Source: Terricaulis silvestris (GTDB taxonomy: Bacteria > Pseudomonadota > Alphaproteobacteria > Caulobacterales > Aquidulcibacteraceae). From it: DNA of 64,000 bases. Position numbers and translations under genes: made by a program. Below the pieces are notes generated by a model that was given only the letters and a program-made list of their open reading frames with translations, was not told where the DNA came from and did not search any database. Where the stretch lies: contig NZ_CP047045.1 of NCBI RefSeq assembly GCF_009792355.1, positions 2,196,501-2,260,500 of the forward strand, in the 5' to 3' direction. Shown piece after piece: positions 53,456-61,938 of the stretch. The first letter of the stretch is position 1. Each line of letters begins with the position of its first letter.

Positions 53456-55096
53456 ATGAGCACGATGAACATCGGCGACCGTGCGGCGCACGCGCCTAAA
53501 ACCTGGCGCATAGGCGCACGCGGGGCTGCGCTTGCGCTGCTGTTGCTTGTCGAGATCGTCCTGCTCGACGGCGCCTATTCATTCCGTGACATTGTAGGCG
53601 GCGCACCTTCGCCGGCGTGGAGAGTCTTCAACGATACGCTGCAGGTTCTCGTTTACGTCGCGCTCTATGCCGGCATAGCGTTCTGCTTTCTCGCCTTCGC
53701 GCAATCGCGCGCCATCGTCGCCGATTGGCTGACGGACGCGCGGACCCACCGCTGGGGCCGCTGGCTCGGCGCCCAGACGGTGCTTTTCCTCGGCTTGCTT
53801 GCAGCGCTATCAGCGCTCAGCGGCGCGAATGCGACGCCGTGGGCCGGTGTTTCGCTCTGGATGGCGGCGGCGGGCGCGATGGTGGTTTGCGCGGTGATCG
53901 CGCTTGCGCCGATCTCGTTTTGGTTCGGCTTTGCGCGCAAACACGCCGGCCATGCCATTGTAGCGCTGGCGTTCGGCGCACTCACCTACGCGGCGATCGA
54001 GTTCTCGCGCAACAGCTGGCATGACCTCTCGGCCGCGACGCTCTACACGTCGCACTGGCTCTTGCAGCTTTACGAGCCGAGCGCGTTCATCGATGTGCCA
54101 AACCGCATGCTTGGTGCCCTCGACTTCCGCGTCATCATCGGTGCGCCTTGCTCCGGCTACGAAGGAGTCGGCCTCGTGCTCGGCATGATGAGCTTTTACA
54201 TCTTCGCCTTCCGCCGCGACCTGCGCTTCCCGCACGTGCTGGTGCTACTGCCGCTTGGCGCGCTGACGATCTGGGTGCTGAACGCGGTGCGGCTGACGTT
54301 GCTGGTCAGCATGGGCGCTCACGTGTCTCCCGAGGTCGCCATTAACGGCTTCCATTCGCAAGCCGGCTGGGTGTTCTTTCTGACGGTGACGATCTCGCTG
54401 ATGCTGATCGCGCACCGCGCGCCGATCTTCCGGGCGCATCCCGTCGTCGATAAAAAGCAAGAGCGCGATCCGGCGCTCTATCTCGCCGCCGCACTGCTCA
54501 CGCCTTTCGCGGCGCTGATGGCGGCCCGCATTGGCGGCGCCGTGTTCGGCGACAGCTCCCGCTGGGCCGGCGTTCTGCTGATCGCCATTCCGGTGGCGAC
54601 GATCTGGATCTACCGCGACGCCATTCGCGGCCAGCTGGCCAAGATCGGCGCGGAGCCGTGGCTTGTTGGCCTCGCCGTCGGCGGGCTGTGGATTGTCACC
54701 GAGCCAGCGGCGGAAACATCGACGCTCGGCGCCTGGCTCGAAACGCAGCCGCCGGCGGCTGCCGCGGCGTGGCTCGCGCTTCGGATTTTCGGCTTCGCAC
54801 TGATCGTCCCAATCGTTGAGGAACTGGCGTTCCGGGGCTATCTGCACCGCGCGCTGATCAGCCGGCGCTTCGAAGCGGTAGCGCCTGGCGCGTTCACGTG
54901 GGTAGCGCTGATCGTCACCAGCGTGCTGTTCGGTGCGCTGCACGGGCGTTGGCTTGCGGGCGCGCTCGCGGGCGCAGCATTCGCGATCACTCTCTATCGC
55001 TCGAAGACTCTCTCCGGTGCGATCGCGGCGCACGTCGCGGCCAACGGCATCATCGCGATCTATGCGGTGATGATGGAGCGTTGGGAATTGCTCTGA
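53456..55096 (+). CDS. xrtE: Exosortase E fused to a CPBP (CAAX-type) intramembrane protease domain
   Basis: A 546-residue polytopic membrane protein. The N-terminal half is an exosortase: catalytic Cys232 in GAPCSGYEGVGLVLG, Arg279 in LNAVRLTLLVSMG and His300 in GFHSQAGWVFF. The C-terminal half is a CPBP/CAAX protease-like domain with EExxxR at Glu455-Arg460 (VEELAFRGYLHRAL), His496 (GALHGRW) and His526/Asn530. This fusion is the recognised exosortase E/protease type, whose targets carry VPEID-CTERM signals. Both substrates lie directly upstream on the same strand. The cleavage and attachment chemistry is inferred from the sortase-like triad. Confidence 0.93.
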   Translation: MSTMNIGDRAAHAPKTWRIGARGAALALLLLVEIVLLDGAYSFRDIVGGAPSPAWRVFNDTLQVLVYVALYAGIAFCFLAFAQSRAIVADWLTDARTHRWGRWLGAQTVLFLGLLAALSALSGANATPWAGVSLWMAAAGAMVVCAVIALAPISFWFGFARKHAGHAIVALAFGALTYAAIEFSRNSWHDLSAATLYTSHWLLQLYEPSAFIDVPNRMLGALDFRVIIGAPCSGYEGVGLVLGMMSFYIFAFRRDLRFPHVLVLLPLGALTIWVLNAVRLTLLVSMGAHVSPEVAINGFHSQAGWVFFLTVTISLMLIAHRAPIFRAHPVVDKKQERDPALYLAAALLTPFAALMAARIGGAVFGDSSRWAGVLLIAIPVATIWIYRDAIRGQLAKIGAEPWLVGLAVGGLWIVTEPAAETSTLGAWLETQPPAAAAAWLALRIFGFALIVPIVEELAFRGYLHRALISRRFEAVAPGAFTWVALIVTSVLFGALHGRWLAGALAGAAFAITLYRSKTLSGAIAAHVAANGIIAIYAVMMERWELL

Positions 55097-55257
55097 GCGC
55101 GCCGCGCGTCAGAGTTCTCCACAAACATGCGGGCGCGCGCGTCGAGCGCATGAACTCGTATTTATTGTAAGCGCAATTGACAGTTTGCGGCGGATGACCG
55201 GGAGTGAGTCGAGGTCTGGGGGAACGCGCACACGCGCACTTCCAGGGGGACCATCCG

Positions 55258-55908
55258 ATGCGGGCTCGGAGCTTTAGCCTTGCCGTTTTGACGTTGGCGC
55301 TAGGCGCGATCGTTATGATCGGACCTGCCGCCGCCACTGGTGGCACGCATTGCCATCACAACAGCTGCAATGGCGGACAAAACGGTCAGAACGGCGAGAA
55401 CGGAAACAACGGACAGAACGGCCAAAATGGTCAGAACGGGCAGAATGGTCAGAGCGGTCAAAATGGCCAGAACGGTCAAAACGGACAGAATGGTGAGAAC
55501 GGGCAGAACGGGGAAAATGGCCAGAACGGTGAGAACGGTCTCAATGGCGAGAACGGAGAGAACGGCCAAAACGGTCTGAACGGCGACAACGGAAAAAATG
55601 GGCGCGACGGACGCGACGGGCGCGTTACTGAAATCCCCGTCACCACCGCCTACGCGCCGCCGACGATCGCCACCGAAGACACCTGCATGGGCTCGAGTTC
55701 TGTCGGCGCGCAAGGCGTCGCATTCGGCGTTTCGTTCGGCACGACGTGGCGCGACGAGAACTGCCAGCGGCTGAAAAACTCGCGCGAACTCGCCGCGATG
55801 GGCTTCGCGCCGGCAGCTGTTGCACTGCTGTGCGTGGACAACGACGTGCGGGACGCCATGACCACGGCGGGCACGCCATGTCCCGGACGGCGCGAAGACG
55901 ACCGCTAG
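55258..55908 (+). CDS. Exported collagen-like Gly-X-Asn repeat protein with C-terminal cysteine domain
   Basis: 216 residues. A signal peptide ends AAA/TGG. After a CHHNSC motif come about 27 uninterrupted Gly-X-Asn triplets (mostly GQN and GEN, ending GKN, GRD, GRD), encoded at about 55375-55620. Glycine at every third position is collagen-like, but proline is absent. A cysteine-containing domain follows (EDTCMGSSSVGAQGVAFGVS ... AGTPCPG) that is shared with the next gene. ATG 55258 has AGGGGGA 7 bases upstream. It probably forms a surface or matrix fibre; this is inference from the repeat. Confidence 0.8.
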   Translation: MRARSFSLAVLTLALGAIVMIGPAAATGGTHCHHNSCNGGQNGQNGENGNNGQNGQNGQNGQNGQSGQNGQNGQNGQNGENGQNGENGQNGENGLNGENGENGQNGLNGDNGKNGRDGRDGRVTEIPVTTAYAPPTIATEDTCMGSSSVGAQGVAFGVSFGTTWRDENCQRLKNSRELAAMGFAPAAVALLCVDNDVRDAMTTAGTPCPGRREDDR

Positions 55909-55914
55909 ACGTCG

Positions 55915-56775
55915 ATGTATCCGCGCGCGCTCACGCCGGTGATGGCGTCGCTTGTGTTCGGCACAAGTGTGCAACCGTCATTCGCTTACGCCGACGAGAG
56001 TTATGATCTCGGCGGCGACAGCGCGCGGCTCGGCGCCGATGGCTACGAGGTCACGGGCGTGATCGAGACCCAGGAGCAGAGCGCGCAGCGGGGTGCGAGT
56101 TATCACGGGCCCCGAATTCCCGTGCCTACCGCCTACTCGCCCCGGATCGTCGCGTCCGAAGACACCTGCATGGGCTCACGCTCGTTCGGCCTGCAGCTAG
56201 CCGGCTTCGGCGTGTCGTTCGGCACGACCTGGCAAGACCGCCAATGCATGCGCATCAAGAACGCGCGCCAGCTCAATGCGCTCGGATACCAGCGCGCGGC
56301 GATCGCGCTGCTGTGCCAGGACGACGAGGTGTTTGACGCCATGGAGCGCGCGGGCACGCCGTGCCCCGGCCTTGAGCTGGTGACGTTCGAACCGCCGCCA
56401 CCTGAGGTACCGGCCGAGCCACCGCTCATCTCGTTCGACGACGTGCTGTTCGACTTCGACCGCGCGACGCTGCGGCCCGAAGCGGATGCGATCCTCGCGC
56501 CGGCGCTGGAGCTGCTGCAGGCGGATCCGGCGATGGCCGTCGAGATCGAGGGCCACACCGACTGGATCGGCAGCGACGGTTACAACGACGGCCTCTCGCG
56601 GCGCCGCGCCCAGGCCGTGGTGGAATGGCTCGTGGCGCGCGGGATCGAACGCGAGCGGATCAGCGCCGTGGGGCGTGGGGAAAGCGAGCCGGTCGCCACC
56701 AACGCGACGGCGGCCGGCCGCCAGCTCAATCGGCGGGTCGAGGTGCGACGGCGGGCCGGAACAAGCTCCTCCTGA
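55915..56775 (+). CDS. OmpA-family protein with the shared cysteine domain
   Basis: 286 residues. The N-terminus has a signal-like segment ending in AYA. Residues about 73-152 form the same cysteine domain as the upstream protein (EDTCMGSRSFGLQLAGFGVS ... AGTPCPG, four cysteines). A proline-rich linker (EPPPPEVPAEPP) leads to an OmpA/MotB peptidoglycan-binding domain (DFDRATLRPEADAILAPALE, GHTDWIGSDGYNDGLSRRRA, NRRVEVRR). It starts 6 bases after the collagen-like gene, so the two are co-expressed. It likely ties a surface structure to the cell wall. Confidence 0.88.
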   Translation: MYPRALTPVMASLVFGTSVQPSFAYADESYDLGGDSARLGADGYEVTGVIETQEQSAQRGASYHGPRIPVPTAYSPRIVASEDTCMGSRSFGLQLAGFGVSFGTTWQDRQCMRIKNARQLNALGYQRAAIALLCQDDEVFDAMERAGTPCPGLELVTFEPPPPEVPAEPPLISFDDVLFDFDRATLRPEADAILAPALELLQADPAMAVEIEGHTDWIGSDGYNDGLSRRRAQAVVEWLVARGIERERISAVGRGESEPVATNATAAGRQLNRRVEVRRRAGTSSS

Positions 56776-56797
56776 CGCGCAAGCGAAGGAGGTTCGG

Positions 56798-56842
56798 AAG
56801 GGGCGGCGCCCACCACCCGGCTAAAACCGGCGCCGCCCCTTT
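56798..56842 (+). terminator. Rho-independent terminator after the OmpA gene
   Basis: A 13-base perfect stem (AAGGGGCGGCGCC at 56798-56810, complement at 56829-56841) followed by a short T run. It separates the exosortase-associated block from the ribosomal operon. Confidence 0.8.
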
Positions 56843-56912
56843 CGGTTACCGTCACCTTGGGGATAACGCCCCTTGCTTCCCGGGCCGAAATGCGTATTTT
56901 CCGCGCCTTCGC

Positions 56913-56991
56913 GATCTGCGGCCCCGGGGGCATCCGCCGCCCGGGGTCCATCGTTTTTGCCGGTTCTTCCCCGGCAGAGGCGCCGCAGATC
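56913..56991 (+). promoter_or_regulatory. Structured leader of rpsF, candidate S6/S18 autoregulatory RNA
   Basis: An outer 10-base stem (GATCTGCGGC at 56913-56922 with 56982-56991) encloses two hairpins (CCCCGGG...CCCGGGG and TGCCGG...CCGGCA). This forms a three-way junction ending 18 bases before the rpsF ATG. Leaders that bind the S6:S18 complex occur upstream of rpsF in many bacteria. I cannot confirm the conserved recognition bases by eye. Confidence 0.5.
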
Positions 56992-57009
56992 ACTCGGAAG
57001 AGGACAAGA

Positions 57010-57417
57010 ATGGCTTATTACGAACACGTGCTCATCGCACGTCCCGAAATCTCGCCGCAGCAAGTCGATGCGCTGGTCGAGGACATCACCAACACGATCA
57101 AGGAATTGGGCGGCGCGGTTGGCAAGACCGAATACTGGGGCTTGCGCAATCTCACCTACCGCATCCGTAAGAACCGCAAGGGCCACTACGCCCTGCTGAA
57201 CCTCGATTGCCCGCCGACCGCGGTGCACGAGCTCGAGCGGCGCTTGAAGATCAACGAAGACGTCATGCGCTTCAAAACCATCCGCGTCGAAGAGCTCGAT
57301 GAAGAGCCCTCGCCCATTCTCGCTCGTCGCGATCGCGAAGAGCGCCGTCGTGCGCGCCGTGAAGGCGGCCGCGATGGTGAAGAAGGTGGCGGCGAGTTTG
57401 AAGGCGGGGAGGACTAA
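57010..57417 (+). CDS. rpsF: 30S ribosomal protein S6
   Basis: 135 residues. The S6 core is [20 protein letters not shown] ... [21 protein letters not shown] basic/acidic Arg-Glu-Gly-rich tail ([18 protein letters not shown]) is longer than in E. coli and typical of alphaproteobacteria. It binds S18 in the small-subunit platform. GAGG lies upstream of the ATG. It is first of the rpsF-rpsR-rplI operon, 3 bases before rpsR. Confidence 0.97.
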   Translation: MAYYEHVLIARPEISPQQVDALVEDITNTIKELGGAVGKTEYWGLRNLTYRIRKNRKGHYALLNLDCPPTAVHELERRLKINEDVMRFKTIRVEELDEEPSPILARRDREERRRARREGGRDGEEGGGEFEGGED

Positions 57418-57420
57418 ATC

Positions 57421-57702
57421 ATGGCCAACAAGAAAATCGTCAAAGGCGCCCCGAAGTTCAACATTTCGAACATTCCGGCGCGGCGTCCGTTCGGCCGCCG
57501 GCGTAAGGTGTGCCCGTTCTCCGGCTCTGCTGCGCCGAAGATCGACTACAAGGACGTGAAAATGCTCCAACGCTACATCAGCGAAAAGGGCAAGATCGTC
57601 CCGGCGCGCATCACCGCCGTTTCCGCCAAGAAGCAACGCGAACTCGCGCGCGCCATCAAACTGGCTCGCGAACTCGCACTGCTTCCGTTTGCCGTTCAGT
57701 AA
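57421..57702 (+). CDS. rpsR: 30S ribosomal protein S18
   Basis: 93 residues with the S18 signatures [29 protein letters not shown] and [20 protein letters not shown]. It forms a heterodimer with S6. It is located 3 bases after rpsF and 13 bases before rplI. Confidence 0.98.
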   Translation: MANKKIVKGAPKFNISNIPARRPFGRRRKVCPFSGSAAPKIDYKDVKMLQRYISEKGKIVPARITAVSAKKQRELARAIKLARELALLPFAVQ

Positions 57703-57715
57703 GGGAGACAAAGCA

Positions 57716-58297
57716 ATGCAAGTCATCCTGCTCGAACGCGTCGAAAGCCTTGGCGCCATCGGCGACGAAGTGAAGGTGCGCGACGGGTTCGCCCGCAACT
57801 TCCTGCTGCCGCAGAAGAAAGCGCTCCGCGCCACCGACGATAACCGCAAGCTGTTCGAAGCGCGCCGCGCCGAGATCGAAGCTCGCAACGCCGAACAAAA
57901 GGCCGCCGCCGAAAAGGCGTCCGGCAAGATCGACGGCTCGAGTTACCTCCTCATCCGCTCCGCCGGTGAAGCGGGCCAGCTCTACGGTTCGGTTTCCGCG
58001 CGCGACGTGGCCGAAGAGATCCTCAAGAGCGGCGCCAAGATCGAACGCAGCGCCGTTGTGCTCGACAAGCCGATCAAGACCATCGGCGTCTATGACGTGC
58101 GCGTCCGCCTCCATGCGGAAGTGTACGCCAACGTAAAGGTCAACGTGGCCCGCTCGGCCGACGAAGCTGAGCGTCAAGCGAAGGGCGAAAACGTCATCGC
58201 GTCGGCTGCTGAAGCCGATCGCGCGGACGCCGAGGCGCAAGCCAAGGAGCTTTCCGCGAACTCGATCACCAACGATCCGTCTGCTCGCGCCGAATAA
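57716..58297 (+). CDS. rplI: 50S ribosomal protein L9
   Basis: 193 residues. The N-terminal rRNA-binding domain (VILLERVESLGAIGDEVKVR, GFARNFLLPQKKALRAT) is followed by the long connecting helix and the C-terminal domain (VVLDKPIKTIGVYDVRVRLH). A C-terminal extension of about 40 residues rich in Ala/Glu is common in this class. ATG 57716 has GGGAGAC upstream. Confidence 0.97.
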   Translation: MQVILLERVESLGAIGDEVKVRDGFARNFLLPQKKALRATDDNRKLFEARRAEIEARNAEQKAAAEKASGKIDGSSYLLIRSAGEAGQLYGSVSARDVAEEILKSGAKIERSAVVLDKPIKTIGVYDVRVRLHAEVYANVKVNVARSADEAERQAKGENVIASAAEADRADAEAQAKELSANSITNDPSARAE

Positions 58298-58322
58298 CGT
58301 CGCGGCAACGCATCCAAAGCTT

Positions 58323-58363
58323 GAGGCCCGTGCATCGAAAGGTGCACGGGCCTCTCGCATTTT
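58323..58363 (+). terminator. Rho-independent terminator of the rpsF-rpsR-rplI operon
   Basis: A perfect 12-base stem (GAGGCCCGTGCA at 58323-58334, complement at 58343-58354) with loop TCGAAAGG, followed by TCGCATTTT. Confidence 0.88.
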
Positions 58364-58423
58364 GCATACGCGCGCATACGCGTGCGCGCTAGGTTGGCCC
58401 GCTGGACACTCGGAGGGACGCCC

Positions 58424-60352
58424 ATGATCAATCGTCGCAATATTCTCTTGGGCGCTACCGCGCTTTCGCTGACCGCCGCCTGCGCTTCGACGCCGGACGC
58501 CAATACGCCCGCAGCGCCGGCGACTTACACCGCCGCCGCGTTCTTCCAGACCACCGCTTATGCGATGTCAGCGCCGACGGGTTTGGGCTTCTCGCCGGAC
58601 GGGCGCAGCATCCTGATCTCGAACGACTCCAGCGGCGTCTTCAACGCCTACGCGCTATCGATCGAGGGCGGCGCCGCCGTGCCGCTTACAGCATCGACGA
58701 CGAACGCCACCTTCGCCGAGAGCTATTTCCCGAACGACGAACGCGTCATCGTCACCGCCGACCAAGGCGGCAACGAACTGACCCACGTCTATGTCCGCGA
58801 ACGCGACGGCACGCTGCGCGACCTGACGCCGGGCGACGAGTTGAAGGCCGATTTCCTGTCGTGGCGCGACGATGGCGCGGCCTTCTACGTGATCTCGAAT
58901 GAGCGCAACCCGGAAGCGTTCGATCTCTACGAATACGACGCGACCAGCTACGAGCGCCGCCTCGTCTACGAAAACCCCGGCATGGAGATCTCCGATCTCT
59001 CTCCGAACGGCCGCTGGCTCGCCCTCGTGCGCCCACGCACCAGCGCCGACAGCGACATCTTCCTGGTCAATCTGCATACGCGCGACATGCGCGAACCGCG
59101 CCTCATCACGGAGCACACCGGCAACATCTCGTACAACACGCACGCTTTTACACCAGACACCTCGGCGCTGCTCTACAGCACGGATGAACACGGCGAATTC
59201 ACTCAGGCCTGGCGCTACGATCTGGCCACCGGCGCGAAGAACGCGGTCATCGAGACCGAGTGGGACGTGATGTTCATCACCTACTCGCCGACTGGGCGCT
59301 ATCAGGTCTCGGCGGTGAACGCTGACGGATCAACCGAAGTGAGCATCGTAGATACGCGCAGCAACAATCCGATCCGCCTCACCGGCGTGCCCGCAGGCGA
59401 TCTAGGCGGCGTGCGGTTCAACCGCGATGAGACACGCATTGCCTTCACAGTGGCGGCCGATACCTCACCCGCCGACGTCTTTTCCGCGCCGCTCAACACC
59501 GGCGTCGCGACGCGACTAACGCACGCGCTGAGCTCTGAGATCAACGAAGACGTACTCGTGGAAGCCACAGTCGTACGTTACCCGAGCTTCGACGGTCGCG
59601 AAATTCCCGGCATTCTCTACCGACCACGCGGATCGAGCGCTGACAATCGCGTTCCCGCGCTCGTCTACGTGCATGGCGGCCCAGGCGGCCAAAGCCGCCG
59701 TGGCTATTCCGCGTCGGTGCAGCACTTGGTGAACCATGGCTACGCGGTGTTCGCCGCCAACAACCGCGGCTCATCCGGCTACGGCAAGACGTTCTTCCAT
59801 TTGGACGATCGCCATCATGGCGAAGTCGATCTGCAAGACATCGTACACGCGCGCCGCCATCTCGAAACACTGGACTGGGTCGACAACGACCGCATCGGCA
59901 TCATGGGCGGCAGCTACGGCGGCTACATGGTGGCGGCAGCGCTCGCGTTTGAACCGGAAGCGTTCGATGTCGGCATCGACATTTTCGGCGTCACCAATTG
60001 GGAGCGCACGCTGAACTCGATCCCGCCGTGGTGGGCTTCGTTCCGCGAAGCGCTCTACGACGAAATGGGCGACCCCGCGACCGACGCCGAGCGTCACCGC
60101 CGCATCTCGCCGCTCTTCCACGCCGCGAACATCAGCAAACCGCTGCTCGTGATCCAAGGCGCCAACGACCCGCGCGTGCTTCAGGTGGAAAGCGACGAAC
60201 TGGTCGCAGCAGTGCGCGCCAACAACGTGCCGGTGGAGTACGTGGTGTTCCCCGACGAAGGTCACGGCTTCTTGCGCAAGGAAAACCGGGTCACGGCGCA
60301 GGACGCGTATCTGCGCTTCCTGGATCAGCACCTCCGGGGCGCTGCGAGCTGA
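58424..60352 (+). CDS. S9-family prolyl oligopeptidase-like lipoprotein
   Basis: 642 residues. The N-terminus NRRNILLGATALSLTAAC combines a twin-arginine-like pair with a lipobox, so a Tat-exported lipoprotein is likely. A beta-propeller region (repeats with FSPDGRSILISND, LSPNGRWLALVRP and similar) precedes the alpha/beta-hydrolase domain. The triad is Ser497 (GGSYGG), Asp582 (GANDPRV) and His614 (DEGHGF). It would cleave peptides in the periplasm or at the surface. GGAGGGAC precedes the ATG. It interrupts the usual rplI-dnaB neighbourhood. Confidence 0.92.
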   Translation: MINRRNILLGATALSLTAACASTPDANTPAAPATYTAAAFFQTTAYAMSAPTGLGFSPDGRSILISNDSSGVFNAYALSIEGGAAVPLTASTTNATFAESYFPNDERVIVTADQGGNELTHVYVRERDGTLRDLTPGDELKADFLSWRDDGAAFYVISNERNPEAFDLYEYDATSYERRLVYENPGMEISDLSPNGRWLALVRPRTSADSDIFLVNLHTRDMREPRLITEHTGNISYNTHAFTPDTSALLYSTDEHGEFTQAWRYDLATGAKNAVIETEWDVMFITYSPTGRYQVSAVNADGSTEVSIVDTRSNNPIRLTGVPAGDLGGVRFNRDETRIAFTVAADTSPADVFSAPLNTGVATRLTHALSSEINEDVLVEATVVRYPSFDGREIPGILYRPRGSSADNRVPALVYVHGGPGGQSRRGYSASVQHLVNHGYAVFAANNRGSSGYGKTFFHLDDRHHGEVDLQDIVHARRHLETLDWVDNDRIGIMGGSYGGYMVAAALAFEPEAFDVGIDIFGVTNWERTLNSIPPWWASFREALYDEMGDPATDAERHRRISPLFHAANISKPLLVIQGANDPRVLQVESDELVAAVRANNVPVEYVVFPDEGHGFLRKENRVTAQDAYLRFLDQHLRGAAS

Positions 60353-60462
60353 TTCCATCATTACGGGTCAACAACAAAGACCTGGGTGGGACTCAGAAAA
60401 AGCGGGGTCAAGATTTCGGGACGTAAACGATTGCCGCCCCGAATCGCCTCATCTTGCCCGCG

Positions 60463-61938
60463 ATGTCGAACCAGCAGTCCCTTCCGCTTGCCGTCCCGGC
60501 CGCGCCGCCGCAGCCGCGCGTCGCGCCGCACAATCTGGAGGCCGAGCAAGCGCTGCTGGGCGCGATTCTGTTCGACAACGAGACCTACAACCGGATCAAT
60601 TCGAGCCTCCAAGAGAAGCACTTCTACGATCCAGTGCACGGCCGCATCTTCTCGGCGTGCGCCGACCTAATAACCGCCGGGCAGCTCGCCGACGGCGTTA
60701 CCCTGAAGGAACGGTTTTCGCGCGACGGCGGCATCAAGGAAATCGGCGGTGCGGTCTATCTTTTGAAACTCATGGAGGCGGCTGCGCCGCTCTCCGCGCA
60801 TGCGCAATCTTATGCTGATCTAATCTATGACTTGGCGCTCCGACGGGAACTCATTCGCGTTGGCAACGTCATAAGCGATTTGGCCGAGAGTCCGCCCGAC
60901 GATCACGACGCGAACGATATCATCGAGGAAGCGGAGCGCACACTGTTTGGCCTTGCGGAAAGCGGAACGACCAGCCGTGGTTTTCAGGATTTCAAGACTG
61001 CGATTACGAAATCGATCGAGGTCGCTGCGGCAGCAAAGAACCGTGGATCGGATGTTTCGGGCATATCGTCCGGATTCCGAGAGTTGGACCACAAGCTCGG
61101 CGGGTTTCATGGCTCGGATTTGATCATCTTAGCTGGTCGTCCTTCGATGGGAAAAACCGCCCTCGCGCTTAACATGGCAATGAATGCGGCGCTGGCGAAA
61201 CTAAAGGGCGATCAAACAAAGGACGAAAGTCATGCGGGCGGTGTAGTCGGGTTCTTTTCGCTCGAAATGTCGGCGGAGCAACTCGCGACACGTTTGCTGT
61301 CTGACTACACATCCATCGAATCGCACAGGCTCCGCCAGGGAAGGATCGAGAAACACGAATTTATGCAGATCAACGATGCTGCGCAAATGCTGCATACGCT
61401 TCCCCTGCACGTCGATGAAACGGGCGGTATCTCAATCGCGCAGCTGCACAACCGTGCGCGACGCTTGAAGCGTACGGCGGGTCTTGACCTAATCGTTGTC
61501 GACTATCTTCAGTTGGTGACCACGAACTCACGCAAAAATGATGGTCGCGTCCAGGAAGTGAGCGCTGTCACTCAGGGACTTAAGACTCTGGCCAAGGACC
61601 TAAACGTTCCGGTGTTGGCTCTTTCCCAGCTCTCCCGTCAGGTTGAATCACGCGACGACAAAAGACCGCAGCTTTCCGACCTCAGAGAGTCGGGTTCGAT
61701 CGAACAGGATGCGGACGTGGTGATGTTCGTATATCGAGAAGAATACTATCTAAGCAGAACGGAGCCCGAGCCTAATTCCGACAAGCATATCGAATGGCGT
61801 AGGAAGATGGACGCCGCTATGAACAAGGCGGAGTTGATACTTGGCAAGAATCGCCATGGGCCGATTGACACAGTGGACCTGACGTTTGAAGGAAAGTTCA
61901 CCCGCTTCTCATCAGCAGCAACGCAAAGACAGCGTTGA
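60463..61938 (+). CDS. dnaB: Replicative DNA helicase DnaB
   Basis: 491 residues. The N-terminal DnaG-interacting domain (APHNLEAEQALLGAILFDNE) and RecA-like domain are present, with Walker A GRPSMGKTALALNMA, Walker B LIVVDYLQLV, and QLSRQVESRDDKRPQLSDLR. The ATG at 60463 lacks a clear ribosome-binding site. From about 60780 on, base composition drops to near 50% GC in sampled lines, with codons rare in the neighbours, while the first 300 bases look like the rest of the window. The 3' part may have been replaced by recombination. The 3' end overlaps the only start available to alr. Confidence 0.96.
   Translation: MSNQQSLPLAVPAAPPQPRVAPHNLEAEQALLGAILFDNETYNRINSSLQEKHFYDPVHGRIFSACADLITAGQLADGVTLKERFSRDGGIKEIGGAVYLLKLMEAAAPLSAHAQSYADLIYDLALRRELIRVGNVISDLAESPPDDHDANDIIEEAERTLFGLAESGTTSRGFQDFKTAITKSIEVAAAAKNRGSDVSGISSGFRELDHKLGGFHGSDLIILAGRPSMGKTALALNMAMNAALAKLKGDQTKDESHAGGVVGFFSLEMSAEQLATRLLSDYTSIESHRLRQGRIEKHEFMQINDAAQMLHTLPLHVDETGGISIAQLHNRARRLKRTAGLDLIVVDYLQLVTTNSRKNDGRVQEVSAVTQGLKTLAKDLNVPVLALSQLSRQVESRDDKRPQLSDLRESGSIEQDADVVMFVYREEYYLSRTEPEPNSDKHIEWRRKMDAAMNKAELILGKNRHGPIDTVDLTFEGKFTRFSSAATQRQR

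Noticed and set aside
55177-55182. TTGACA as a -35 promoter element before the collagen-like gene
   Set aside because: The bases 17 downstream (GGGAGT) do not resemble a -10 element, so no promoter is claimed.
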